The translations under genes and the position numbers were made by a program. Below the pieces are notes generated by a model. That model was given only the letters and a program-made list of their open reading frames with translations. It was not told where the DNA came from and searched no databases. DNA of 64,000 nucleotides from CAIWHR01 sp963788185 (GTDB taxonomy: Bacteria > Pseudomonadota > Gammaproteobacteria > Burkholderiales > Casimicrobiaceae). The stretch covers positions 56,914 to 120,913 of the forward strand of contig CAWBGE010000008.1 in assembly GCA_963788185.1 (NCBI GenBank), read 5' to 3'. Shown in pieces: positions 7,830 to 15,965 of this stretch (position 1 is the stretch's first letter; each line of letters starts with the position of its first letter).

Positions 7830-10106
7830 TCAGATGCGCAGGCGAATTGGCTCCATCGCTTCGCCAGCCGGCAACACACGGCCGATGCAGGCGGCGCTTG
7901 CGTACCCCAAGCTCCGCAGCGCAGCGACGCAAGCTTCGCCGTTTTCCGCCGGCACGCTGGCGAGCAGCCCACCGGCCGTCTGCGGGTCGAACAGCAGCGG
8001 GTAACTGGGGTGCCGCAGCGCCTCCGGCGGGGCGTGCAGCGCGCGGCGCAGGCGCGCGTTCGCCGGCTGCAACGAACTGAGGATGCCCGCAGCCGCGGTT
8101 TCTGCCGCTCCGTCCAGCAGCGGCAGCGCGAAGATATCGATCTCGGCGTCGACGCCCGACGGGCGCGTCATCTCGACCAGGTGCCCGAGCAGGCCGAAAC
8201 CGGTGAGGTCGGTGCACGCGGTCGCGCCGTGCGCGACCAGGCAGGGCGCGGCCAGCCGGTTCGACTGCTGCATCGATGCGAGCGCCGCATCGATCCAGCG
8301 GCCGCGCGCCTTGAGGCGCGCGTGCGCGGCCAGCAACGTGCCGGTGCCGATCGGCTTGGTCAGGATCAACACATCGCCGGGGCGCATGCCACCCTTGCGC
8401 AGAACGCCGTCGAGCCGTTCGTCGATCAATCCGTTGACCGCGAAGCCCAGCGCCAACTCGCTACCTTCGCCGGTGTGACCGCCGACCAGCGCACAGCCGG
8501 CCTCGTTGAGCACCGCGACGGCGCCGGCCATCATCTGGAACACCGTGTCCTCGACCTTGCGCTCCAACCCCGGGGGCACGGTGGCAATCGCCGTCGCCGA
8601 CTGCGGCACGCCGCCCATGGCGAAGATGTCGCCAAGCGCGTGATTGGCGGCGATGCCGCCGAGCAGCCAGGGATCGTCGATGAAGGCGCGAAAGAAGTCG
8701 ACGGTTTGAATCAAGGCGCTGCCTGGCGGCACGCGCAGCACCGCCGCGTCGTCGGGAGCGTGCAGGCCGATCAGCACGTCGTCGCGCTGGATCGGATGGA
8801 TGTTAGCCAGCACGGCGGACAGCACCGTCGCGCCGACCTTCGCGCCGCAACCGCCGCAGCGCACCGCCACCGCCGACATCGCCTGCGTCTGCTCGTGTTC
8901 GTCGAGCGGAACCGCCTCGGCCGCCGTCGCCGCGGGCTCCGTCATCGGCTCCAGCGCGTTGAAGCGGCGCATGAAGCGACGATCGATCCAGTCCTTCCAG
9001 CGCCACACCCAGTCGCCGCGGGCGAAGAACCCGCCGCGCGACGCGACCGCGTGCCGGTTCCCGGTGCTGATCAGCGCCAGCCAGCGCCGCTGCGGACGAT
9101 GGGCCAGCAGGGGCCGGCGCAGTACCGCCCGCCGCAGGTTCTCGGCCAGCGGCCCGCCCATGCGCACCGCGAAGACGCCGGCCTTCTCCAGCGGCCGTCC
9201 AGACATCGACGCACAGTCACCGGCGGCGAAGATCAGCGGATCGGTCTCGCTCTGCAGGGTCTCGCGCACGCGGATGAAACCGTCGCCGTCGAGCGCCAGC
9301 CCCGTCTCGCGCAGCCAGGAAGCGCCGCCGGCCTGGGTCACCCAGAAGATCTCGTCGGCGGCCAGCGTCTCGCCGTTGCGCGCCTGCAGGCCGCCACCGT
9401 ACACCGCACACACTTCGGCATCGCAGTGGATTGCCACGCCGCGTTCGGCCAGCACCCGCTCGAACGCCCGACGCACCGCCGCGTTGTGCGTGGGCAGGAT
9501 GTTCGGGTCCGCCGAAAAGAGGTGGAACCGCAGAGCGTCCGGATTGCGGCCCAGCGCCGCCATCTCGCCGCGCAGCCGGTACTGCATCGCCAGCGTCAGC
9601 TCGACTCCACCGGCGCCGGCGCCGACCACCGCGATCGTCGTCGGCCCGGCGTGCCCGCGCACGCGTGCGAGCAGCGCCAGCCAGCGCTCGTTGAAGCGGC
9701 GAATCGGTTTGACCGGGACCGCGTAGTCGGCGGCACCTTCGACACGCGAAAGCTGCGGTGTCGAGCCGACGTTGATCGACAGCGCGTCGTAGGCCACCGG
9801 CGGCCTCGCGCGGCACAGCACCTTGCGCGCGGCACGGTCGATGCCGGTCACCTCGTCGCGGTAATAGCGCGCGCCGGCGACTTCGGCCAGCCGGCGCAGG
9901 TCGATGTGTACCTCGTCGAAATCGTAATGTCCGGCGATGTAGCCGGGCAGCATGCCCGAGTACGGCGTGTCGGTATCGGTGCAGATCACGGTCAGCCGCA
10001 CGCCGGGCAGCGGCTTCATCGCAAACATGCGAAGCACGCCGACGTGGCTGTGGCCGCCGCCGATCAGAACGATGTCGCGGGTGATCGGGGTCGGCGCCGG
10101 TCGCAT
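7830..10106 (-). CDS. selD: FAD-dependent oxidoreductase fused to selenophosphate synthase SelD
   Basis: 758 residues in two parts. Residues 1 to about 385 form an NDH-2-like pyridine-nucleotide/FAD oxidoreductase (GGGHSH at 16-21, second dinucleotide motif VVGAGAGGVEL, FAD site FAAGDC). Residues about 410-758 are selenide, water dikinase: CGGCGAK at 417-423 aligns with E. coli Cys17 and Lys20, so the active site uses Cys (420), not selenocysteine. Further SelD motifs are TVDFFRAF, GDIFAMGG, GGHTGEGSE and DLTGFGLLGHL. SelD makes selenophosphate from selenide and ATP; the fused domain may supply reduced selenium. Its ATG directly follows the senB stop (TGAATG). Confidence 0.9.
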   Translation of the reverse strand: MRPAPTPITRDIVLIGGGHSHVGVLRMFAMKPLPGVRLTVICTDTDTPYSGMLPGYIAGHYDFDEVHIDLRRLAEVAGARYYRDEVTGIDRAARKVLCRARPPVAYDALSINVGSTPQLSRVEGAADYAVPVKPIRRFNERWLALLARVRGHAGPTTIAVVGAGAGGVELTLAMQYRLRGEMAALGRNPDALRFHLFSADPNILPTHNAAVRRAFERVLAERGVAIHCDAEVCAVYGGGLQARNGETLAADEIFWVTQAGGASWLRETGLALDGDGFIRVRETLQSETDPLIFAAGDCASMSGRPLEKAGVFAVRMGGPLAENLRRAVLRRPLLAHRPQRRWLALISTGNRHAVASRGGFFARGDWVWRWKDWIDRRFMRRFNALEPMTEPAATAAEAVPLDEHEQTQAMSAVAVRCGGCGAKVGATVLSAVLANIHPIQRDDVLIGLHAPDDAAVLRVPPGSALIQTVDFFRAFIDDPWLLGGIAANHALGDIFAMGGVPQSATAIATVPPGLERKVEDTVFQMMAGAVAVLNEAGCALVGGHTGEGSELALGFAVNGLIDERLDGVLRKGGMRPGDVLILTKPIGTGTLLAAHARLKARGRWIDAALASMQQSNRLAAPCLVAHGATACTDLTGFGLLGHLVEMTRPSGVDAEIDIFALPLLDGAAETAAAGILSSLQPANARLRRALHAPPEALRHPSYPLLFDPQTAGGLLASVPAENGEACVAALRSLGYASAACIGRVLPAGEAMEPIRLRI

Positions 10107-11144
10107 TCAGTCCACTTCCCGCGAGACGCCGACCAGCAGATCGTCGGCCAGCCCGCGCACCTCGGTGCGTTCGCGCGCCGGCGCGAACTGCGGCGCCCGC
10201 TGCCGGCATTGCGCCTGCAGCCGCTGATAGAGGCCATGACTCTGTTCGCCCTGTTCGCCGCCGCCTTCCCCGCCCGCCGATTCCCGGCAGCGCAGCAACA
10301 GCGCGGCCAGAGCCTCCGCGTCGTTCCACGGAAAGTAACCGGCGTAATCGGCGCCCAGCATGCCGACATTGCCGTCGACGGCCGAGGCGAGCACTGGCGT
10401 GCCGCTCGCCACCGCTTCCATGATCACGTGCGCGCCGCCCTCGATGCGGCTGGCGTGGATCAGCAGGTGCGCGCGCTGAATGCGCCGGCGCGCAGCCTCG
10501 TGCGGAAGGCCGCCCAGCCAGCGATAGTTCGGCACTGCCGCCATCGTCGCGCGCGCCTCCTCTCCCAGCACCGCATCGAGCGCCTCGCCAATGTGGTCGA
10601 TGAAGACATCACGCCGGCCGGCGAGCCGGCGGGCGGCGGCGAACAGCGTCTGCGGAGATTTTTCCGCGCGCAGATGACCGACCATCACCGCCCGCAGATG
10701 GCGCCGTGACTTGGCCAGGGGCTGCCGCGCTGTGGTGGATTGGAAGATGACGCGCAGCTTGCCGTGCAGCGGCTTGGGCAGCGCCTGCGGTGCGCATTCC
10801 TGCAGCACGATCAGCGCCTGCGCCAGCGTCAGCGAGCGCTGCGCCAATGGATCGGTAGTGATGTCGCGATAGAGATCGGTGCCCGTCAGCACCACCGCCA
10901 ATCCACGTTCGGGATGCGCTGCGCTCCAGGCGGCGACCGCGTCCGCCGAGCGGCGGGCGTGCAGCGCGATCATGACCGCGTCACCGTCCGAGAGCGAATC
11001 CGGCCAGGCGTTCGCGATGCGCACGCGCCACTTGCCGAGAAGATGCCTCTGCCAGCGACGGGCTGTCTGCCAGTTGCCGTTGTTGGCACCGCGCATCGCC
11101 GGGCTGACGATCACCAGCTGCGGCATGCCCGGACTTTCGGTCAT
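10107..11144 (-). CDS. senB: Selenosugar synthase-like glycosyltransferase (TIGR04348 / SenB)
   Basis: About 345 residues. The opening VIVSPAMRGANNGNWQTARRW and later ASRIEGGAHVIMEAVASGTPV match the TIGR04348 glycosyltransferase family, whose characterised member SenB uses selenophosphate and UDP-sugars to make selenosugars in selenoneine synthesis. Adjacent, same-strand placement ahead of selD strongly supports this over a generic GT4 enzyme. ATG at 11144 is taken; ATG at 11126 is an alternative and neither has a strong ribosome site. No SenA (EgtB-like) gene is present in the window. Confidence 0.82.
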   Translation of the reverse strand: MTESPGMPQLVIVSPAMRGANNGNWQTARRWQRHLLGKWRVRIANAWPDSLSDGDAVMIALHARRSADAVAAWSAAHPERGLAVVLTGTDLYRDITTDPLAQRSLTLAQALIVLQECAPQALPKPLHGKLRVIFQSTTARQPLAKSRRHLRAVMVGHLRAEKSPQTLFAAARRLAGRRDVFIDHIGEALDAVLGEEARATMAAVPNYRWLGGLPHEAARRRIQRAHLLIHASRIEGGAHVIMEAVASGTPVLASAVDGNVGMLGADYAGYFPWNDAEALAALLLRCRESAGGEGGGEQGEQSHGLYQRLQAQCRQRAPQFAPARERTEVRGLADDLLVGVSREVD

Positions 11145-11261
11145 CGATCGCCCGTCCGCCGATGAACACAGCGTTTTCCGAGGCAGCCCGCCTCGGCGGC
11201 CGCCGATTTCTCGCCGTAGCGCCGTCCGACAGTCGCGCACGCACGCTGTCGTTTCTCGCAA

Positions 11262-11322
11262 AACACTTTAATTATCAACCACAATTATATGTTTTTAATA
11301 TATTTTGTATAGTTCTCGCAAC
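11262..11322. promoter_or_regulatory. AT-rich island upstream of senB
   Basis: About 60 bp made almost entirely of A and T inside strongly GC-rich surroundings, containing stretches such as TTTTTAATATATTTTGTATAG. It lies between the fmdB-like stop and senB and is the best candidate for the senB-selD promoter (UP element and -10-like TATAAT-related strings on the minus strand) and/or the end of the fmdB transcript. Confidence 0.4.
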
Positions 11323-11346
11323 AGCCATGCGCTCCCGGGAACCCCT

Positions 11347-11571
11347 TCACTTGAGCGCGCAGGCGCCTGGCCCGCGCGCATAAGCGCACGATCCACAGGA
11401 ACCCGCAGCGGCGGGCGCCGCATCGGCGCCCGACTTCGCCGTCGCAAAGACCGACAGCTTCTTGTCGAGGTCGGTCGAGTGGCAACTCGGGCAATCGGGA
11501 ACACTGCCCGAGCGCACCAGTGTTTCAAACGCTGTCCCGCATTGCTTGCACTCGTATTCGTAAATGGGCAT
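11347..11571 (-). CDS. FmdB-type zinc ribbon protein
   Basis: 74 residues. The N-terminus MPIYEYECKQCG is the standard FmdB/CxxC_CXXC_SSSS opening. Two CxxC pairs (Cys8/Cys11 and Cys27/Cys30) should bind zinc; the tail carries CGSC and is Ala-rich. AAGGAG six bases before the ATG fixes the start. FmdB proteins are putative small regulators of unknown target. It is divergent from the VOC gene and upstream of the selenium pair. Confidence 0.85.
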   Translation of the reverse strand: MPIYEYECKQCGTAFETLVRSGSVPDCPSCHSTDLDKKLSVFATAKSGADAAPAAAGSCGSCAYARGPGACALK

Positions 11572-11820
11572 CTGCAGCTCCTTCGTTGCCGTGTGAACCG
11601 TGATTGTCGCATCACTCCCGACAACGATCTGCTCGCGCGCCAACGCGGCGATCGACCGCCGGCGATGATGTCGCCGAAATTCGGCGTCCGCAACGGTGCC
11701 GGTAATCGACCACCGTCCGCTTTGCTCCGCGCGCATATGCGTCATACGATGAGGGCTGGAGGCATTGGCACCCCGGAGCGTGGATCGCGCGAAAATGCCC
11801 TTCACTGGCGGAGGACGATG

Positions 11821-12213
11821 ATGGGACTGATACGGATCGAGCACTACAACATCCACACGACCAAGCTCGCCGAGACAGTCGACTTCTACACGCGCGTGCT
11901 CGGCATGAAGAACGGCGACCGACCGCCGTTCGACTTCCCCGGCGCGTGGCTCTACATCGGCGACATGCCGGTCGTCCACCTCGTCGACGTCGGTAAGGAC
12001 TTCAAGTCCGGGCGCGAGGGCCAGTTCGGCACAGGCACGCTCGACCACGTCGCCTTCGAGGCGCGCGACCTGCCAATGATGCGAACCCTACTCGCGCGCG
12101 AGCACGTGAAGTTCAGGGAGCGCGTCGTGCCGCGCAGCGGCGCCATTCAGCTCTTCGTCGAGGATCCCAACGGCGTGACGATTGAACTCAACTTTGCCGA
12201 GACGGCAGGTTGA
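11821..12213 (+). CDS. VOC (glyoxalase/bleomycin-resistance) family protein
   Basis: 130 residues with the paired beta-alpha-beta-beta-beta pattern of vicinal oxygen chelate proteins: IEHYNIHTTKLAETVDFYTRVLGM at the front and DHVAFEARD and FVEDPNGVTIELN further on. Likely metal ligands are His9, His76-type and Glu near the end. GGAGG fits the second of two consecutive ATGs (11821). It is likely a dioxygenase or lyase for a small organic substrate; no neighbour gives the specificity. Confidence 0.8.
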   Translation: MGLIRIEHYNIHTTKLAETVDFYTRVLGMKNGDRPPFDFPGAWLYIGDMPVVHLVDVGKDFKSGREGQFGTGTLDHVAFEARDLPMMRTLLAREHVKFRERVVPRSGAIQLFVEDPNGVTIELNFAETAG

Positions 12214-12374
12214 GGTCCGCCGGCGCAGCGGGCACGCGTTGTCGACAGCGGAGGTGAGTCCTCAGAACGACGACGCGCCCCGGCATCGGTTTGGACGAAT
12301 GGCACCGCAGGCAATCCAGGGTATCTGCGCGAAATCGGCGGGGAACTTCGGCCTAGCTGCAGAGATCGACCGCC

Positions 12375-12524
12375 GCGCGTCAACGCGGCGGACCTCAGCT
12401 TGTCGCCGCTGCCGAGCAGCGCGTACGCATAGCAATCGCCAACGATCGATTGCAGGTGGTCCACCCAGCCGGTGACGGCATTGACGGCGCCCCACCAGGT
12501 TGCACCCGCCGGGAGGATCTCGCA
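12375..12524 (-). pseudogene. Possible DUF932-like C-terminal remnant in a 460-bp gap
   Basis: The gap 12214-12673 holds no intact gene. On the minus strand one frame reads ILPAGATWWGAVNAVTGWVD followed by YAYALLGSGDKLRSAAL, which resembles the end of DUF932/phage-type proteins. An upstream in-frame stop and no start make it a fragment at best. The assignment is by recollection of the family and is weak. Confidence 0.28.
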
Positions 12525-12673
12525 TTGGGATCACGGCATCTGCTTTCCCGGCACCACAATGCGGCACATCAAACCACCAGTCCCGATTTCCGCGGCGGAA
12601 CGCGGTCGAACGCCTGTTCGACCACCTGCATGCCACCTGGGCCCAATCGTTACGCCATGAATCTGATTGGCCA

Positions 12674-12958
12674 TCAGCTTTCGCCGGTGATCGAAACCGC
12701 CCACGCCCGCTTCTGCTTCTTGCTCAACTGCTTGAGGGCGTACTCGGCCTTCAACGCGGCACTCCTCGATTCATGCCGCTGGCGCGCGAGAATTTGGACC
12801 GGGGCGTTCAGTCGCGTGTAGAACGCGCCCTTTCCCGCGCGGTGAAGCTCGAATCGTGCCTCGACGTTCCTGGCGATGCCGATGTAGAGGCGGTCATTCG
12901 CGCAGAGCAGAACGTAGAGCCACCATTCGTCGGCCGCGCCGTCGGTCAAGCTAGTCAT
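12674..12958 (-). CDS. GIY-YIG nuclease superfamily protein (UPF0213/YhbQ-like)
   Basis: 94 residues. The GIY-YIG core is visible as WWLYVLLCANDRLYIGIARN with the following Arg and the acidic residue in the C-terminal half (LKAEYALKQLSKKQK). It has the size of the stand-alone YhbQ family, which cleaves or binds DNA with structure preference. The start at 12958 overlaps the end of the SNase gene by 8 bp, so the two nucleases are probably co-transcribed. Confidence 0.8.
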   Translation of the reverse strand: MTSLTDGAADEWWLYVLLCANDRLYIGIARNVEARFELHRAGKGAFYTRLNAPVQILARQRHESRSAALKAEYALKQLSKKQKRAWAVSITGES

Positions 12959-13464
12959 TGGCGTGCTTCGGGTTCGCATGCCGGAATGACGGTGGTGGAA
13001 CGGGCTCTGCATCACGCCACAGGCCAGCTCGCCTGGCTCGGGCGCTGTCCTCGGCCGCAGCGTAAAGCTTGCGGTCAACGACCGATTGCTCGCTGGCGTA
13101 TTGCTTGTAATGCCACGCCAGTCCGAGTTCGAGCATCTTCAAGTCAGTGTCGACTCCGTTCAGCAGCACCTTGCCGACGACACGTCCGTGGCGGTCCTTC
13201 TTCCGCCAATTCACCGTGACCTCGCGCGAGAAGATGAGGTCCGACAACGCCTGTTTGGAGACAGTGCCGAAGGCCTGATTCCTTTCCGGTGCGTCGATAC
13301 CCGCAAGCCGAACTCGAACCAGCCCCTTCTCCGGCGTCAGGAGGTCGATGGTGTCTCCATCAATGACGCCCACCACGCGCCCCGTGAGCTCCGCCGCCCA
13401 ACAACCGCTGGCGACCAGGCAGAGGCCAAGGATGACGATCGCGCGCGCGAGTGAGAGACGTCAT
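12951..13464 (-). pseudogene. Staphylococcal nuclease-like (SNase) gene, start out of frame at a (CG)5 tract
   Basis: The nuclease part from about 13376 reads GVIDGDTIDLL, RLAGIDAPERNQ, DRHGRVVGKV and ELGLAWHYKQY, all SNase hallmarks including the catalytic Asp, Arg and Glu positions. Upstream in the same frame is a good export signal with lipobox-like LVASGCWAAE but no start codon. An ATG at 13464 lies in another frame and would join it if the CG run at 13440-13449 were one dinucleotide longer. So the gene is frameshifted, phase-variable or misassembled; a leaderless GTG start at 13376 is the fallback. Confidence 0.65.
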
Positions 13465-13511
13465 CAACATGGAAAGCGGTCGGAAGCGACAGCCCAGGGA
13501 AACCCGGCAGG

Positions 13512-14037
13512 TCATGCGAGCACTTTCTTCATGGGGACGAACGCAATCGTGAGCCCGCCCGAAAGCGGATAGTCGATTCGCTCATCGCCCGTGTATCCGT
13601 ATGCTTGGTAGAGGCGCTGTCCCGGCAATGTAGCCATCAGCTCGGCCGACCGAAAGCCACTCTTGCGTGCCTCGATCTCGCAGCACTCCAGCAGGGTCTG
13701 GCCAATTCCGAGGCGCGCCCAATCCGGGAGGACAAAGAATGCACGAATCCGGGCCGAATCCCTCGTGGGATCAAGCAACTCGGATTGCCGCCCGCCCTGT
13801 GCATCCGCGCCGAAAAGCTTCCTTCTGCGGCTCCAGCCACCACAGGCGACTATTCCCGCTTCCGACTCGGCAACGAAATAGGTGCCGTCGCGGATGAGCT
13901 CCATAGTCGACGCCCCACGCCGTGCCCAGAGCGGCCTCGATTTGTTCGCTGGTGTAATCGTCCCGACTCAAGCCCCGTGCAGAATCGGCAATCAGCCGCA
14001 CAAGGACGGGCACATCGTTCAGACTCGCTTTTCGCAC
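13512..14037 (-). pseudogene. GNAT N-acetyltransferase, frameshifted
   Basis: The N-terminal half (VRKASLNDVPVLVRLIADSA, DYTSEQIEAALGTAWGVD) and C-terminal half (ELIRDGTYFVAE, RAFFVLPDWARLGIGQTLL with the acetyl-CoA motif) are both conserved but lie in different frames. Removing one G of the GG at 13901-13902 restores a typical GNAT of about 175 residues. The frame is continuous with the upstream CYTH gene without a stop, so the GTG start at 14037 is a guess. Confidence 0.65.
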
Positions 14038-14040
14038 CGA

Positions 14041-14563
14041 GACCGAGGCGCGGCGCTGCGCGAGCAGGTCGACATAGGCGCCCTCAACCAACTGCGATGG
14101 AAGTACCCCCAGCTGCTCCATGAAGTCGTGGGCCTCATCGATGCCAGCGACCACGGATTCCCCATCGGCCAGCACGACTTCGAGCTCCAGAAATTGTCCC
14201 AGGCCTTCAACCCGGTCGAGGTGGACGCGCGTTCTGCCGACGAGAAACAGGCGTCCGGTGCTTTCTGACCCGTCCCACCTGCCCGTACGCCGAAGTCAGC
14301 AACCTGCGCAACGCGTCCGGCGATGACGTCGGCGCCAGCAGGTAGAACGACTCCTTGGGACCTTGCTCGTCGGCACGGCGATAGAAGATAAGTTCGCCGT
14401 TGCCATCGGCAAAGACCCGCAACTTCAGTCGACCGGTATCGCAGTGGAAGAAGGTGTCGTCCTGCTGGAGTTCGACCGGGCCTTCGGTCGCGATTGTGGC
14501 GACCCGCGACGCCAATGCTTTGACGCACTCGATGCGGGCTTTGATTTCGACATTTCGGGCCAT
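14041..14563 (-). pseudogene. CYTH-domain (class IV adenylate cyclase / triphosphatase) gene, frameshifted
   Basis: Starts MARNVEIKARIE, the CYTH opening, and continues with DTFFHCDTGRLKLRVF and SFYLLAPTSSPDALRRLL. One extra C/G at 14250-14251 breaks the frame; beyond it the expected FLVGRTRVHLDRVEGLGQF, VLADGESV and GAYVDLLAQ follow. CYTH enzymes act on triphosphate substrates (cAMP synthesis, thiamine triphosphate, polyphosphate). The repaired frame runs directly into the GNAT gene, so a CYTH-GNAT fusion is possible. Confidence 0.68.
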
Positions 14564-14730
14564 GGACGATTGAATGTCGGGATGTTCATGGGGTCGCGGG
14601 AGCGCCGCCCCCGGCCCTGCAATTTTGGGCCTGTCCGGCATGCCCCCGGGGTCTGCTCCGCGAGCGCCAATCACGACAGTATGCATGTCCACTCTGGATC
14701 GGCGGTTGTATTCGTGCACTGCCGCACTCT

Positions 14731-15003
14731 TCAGACCCAATGTTCTGACACCTCGCCGATCACCCGGCAGACGGTATCGGTCACTCGGTACTGGCGCGCA
14801 TCGATGTGGTTGCCGGCCGTATAGCCGATCGCGATGCCGGTGGCGACGACGATGTCGGCGAAGTCCACCAAGATCGGCCGCCGCGTGCACACGCCACCGG
14901 TCAGGAACACCTGATCCGACCACACCGCCATCTCGAGCTGGCCGTAGCCGTCGGCATCGACCACGCGTACGGTGCGAGCGACCGCGACCGGGCTATTGCG
15001 CAA
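14731..15003 (-). CDS. Hypothetical protein downstream of the VapC-like gene
   Basis: Up to 90 residues from a TTG that overlaps the VapC-like stop. The sequence (RTVRVVDADGYGQLEMAVW, PILVDFADIVVATGIAIGY) has real-looking amino-acid composition, but I do not recognise it and no ribosome site is evident. It may be an independent small gene or the tail of a gene interrupted by the toxin-antitoxin pair. Confidence 0.35.
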   Translation of the reverse strand: MRNSPVAVARTVRVVDADGYGQLEMAVWSDQVFLTGGVCTRRPILVDFADIVVATGIAIGYTAGNHIDARQYRVTDTVCRVIGEVSEHWV

Positions 15004-15412
15004 ACGGATTGAGCAGTTTCACACCGGTTGCGGAAAAGCGCTTGACGTTGCGCGTGACCAGTACGAGATCATGGATCAGCGCCGTGGCTGCAATCTGCTT
15101 GTCCAGCGGGTTCTCTGGATGCGGAACTCGCAGCCGACCCCAAACCTGCGCCGCGTCCGCGTCGAAGGCAAGGATGCTGTCTCCGAAGTCGACAAGCAGC
15201 TTGCCGAGCCAACGTTCGAGCGCTTGTGCCTGCTTGACGTCACCACGATGCCGCACGAGTTCGATTCCACGCCGGATTTCGCCAATCGTCACGGCAGCGA
15301 CATAGAGCGGCACATCGGTGGATGCAACTTCCTTGAAGAAGGCAACGACCCCTGGACTTGCTTCATCCCTTTTGCGCAGTTCGCTGATGACGTCCGTGTC
15401 AATCAAGTACAC
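14993..15412 (-). CDS. PIN-domain toxin, VapC/FitB type
   Basis: About 139 residues. PIN RNase motifs: VYLIDTDVISELRK with the first Asp, ATVTIGEIRRGI-type acidic helix (Glu), FDADAAQVWGRL (Asp) and DKQIAATAL with the last Asp. The GTG at 15412 has GAGG upstream and overlaps the antitoxin end by 14 bp, the usual FitAB/VapBC arrangement; ATG at 15427 is an alternative. It is a ribonuclease toxin held inactive by the upstream antitoxin. Confidence 0.82.
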   Translation of the reverse strand: MYLIDTDVISELRKRDEASPGVVAFFKEVASTDVPLYVAAVTIGEIRRGIELVRHRGDVKQAQALERWLGKLLVDFGDSILAFDADAAQVWGRLRVPHPENPLDKQIAATALIHDLVLVTRNVKRFSATGVKLLNPFAQ

Positions 15413-15638
15413 GCTGCGCCTCGGCATCATCCTCGATGCGCGCGAAACCCTCGTCCTTCCCGACGGCAGGAATCGCGGCCAGCGCTTCTGCCAATCGCCG
15501 CTTTCGCGGTCGACGCAACGCCTGTGCCAAAATCTCCCGATGCTCCGCTTCTGCGCTTCGGCCGTGTCCTGCCGCTTGGCGCTTCAGCGCTTGCACGAGA
15601 GTCTCATCGATGCCACGTACGATCAGATTGGCCTCGAT
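15399..15638 (-). CDS. FitA-like ribbon-helix-helix antitoxin, start codon unclear
   Basis: The domain ANLIVRGIDETLVQALKRQA then HGRSAEAEHREIL is the FitA/VapB ribbon-helix-helix and tail region, followed by a toxin-wrapping C-terminus. A GGGAGG ribosome site precedes the domain, but where the usual ATG-GCC would be the sequence reads ATC-GAG-GCC. No ATG is in frame; only a TTG at 15713 further upstream is available. The antitoxin may use a non-canonical start, or its start has been lost. Confidence 0.65.
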   Translation of the reverse strand: MEANLIVRGIDETLVQALKRQAAGHGRSAEAEHREILAQALRRPRKRRLAEALAAIPAVGKDEGFARIEDDAEAQRVLD

Positions 15639-15715
15639 ACCTCCCAGCGGTTTGCAGATGCTATCAATGCGAGCACACCGCCTAACTCGGGGAACAGGCA
15701 GCCGCGGACACAACT

Positions 15716-15734
15716 TGTGCTACATTGTCGTACA
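15716..15734. promoter_or_regulatory. Imperfect palindrome, putative toxin-antitoxin operator
   Basis: TGTGCTACA-T-TGTCGTACA: the two 9-base arms match as inverted repeats at 7 of 9 positions. It sits 16 bp before the ATG of the rightward RHH antitoxin, where such antitoxins bind to repress their own operon. Confidence 0.5.
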
Positions 15735-15749
15735 TCATGGAGACCGTGG

Positions 15750-15965
15750 ATGACTACGCTGACGATACGTCTTGACCCGAAGTTGGAGAAGGCCCTCGAC
15801 CGGGTTGCCAAGAGCACCGGGCGAACCAAAAGCGAGATTGCCCGCGAAGCGCTCAAGCGTCAGATCGCCGTTGCGCGATTCCGCGAGCTTCGGAGGAAAA
15901 CCTTGCCGTTCGCTGAAGCGCAAGGGCTGGTGACCGACGAGGATGTGTTTCGCCTCATTTCGTGA
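15750..15965 (+). CDS. Ribbon-helix-helix (CopG-type) antitoxin
   Basis: 71 residues. The opening MTTLTIRLDPKLEKALDRVA and GRTKSEIAREALKRQ form a CopG/Arc ribbon-helix-helix DNA-binding domain; the C-terminal 30 residues are the likely toxin-binding segment. GGAG seven bases upstream supports the ATG at 15750. Its stop overlaps the toxin GTG (GTGA), so the pair is translationally coupled. Autoregulation via the palindrome directly upstream is likely. Confidence 0.8.
   Translation: MTTLTIRLDPKLEKALDRVAKSTGRTKSEIAREALKRQIAVARFRELRRKTLPFAEAQGLVTDEDVFRLIS

Noticed and set aside
8010..10709. An 899-codon plus-strand open frame
   Set aside because: Antisense to selD and senB, His/Arg/Gln-rich, no domain or ribosome site.
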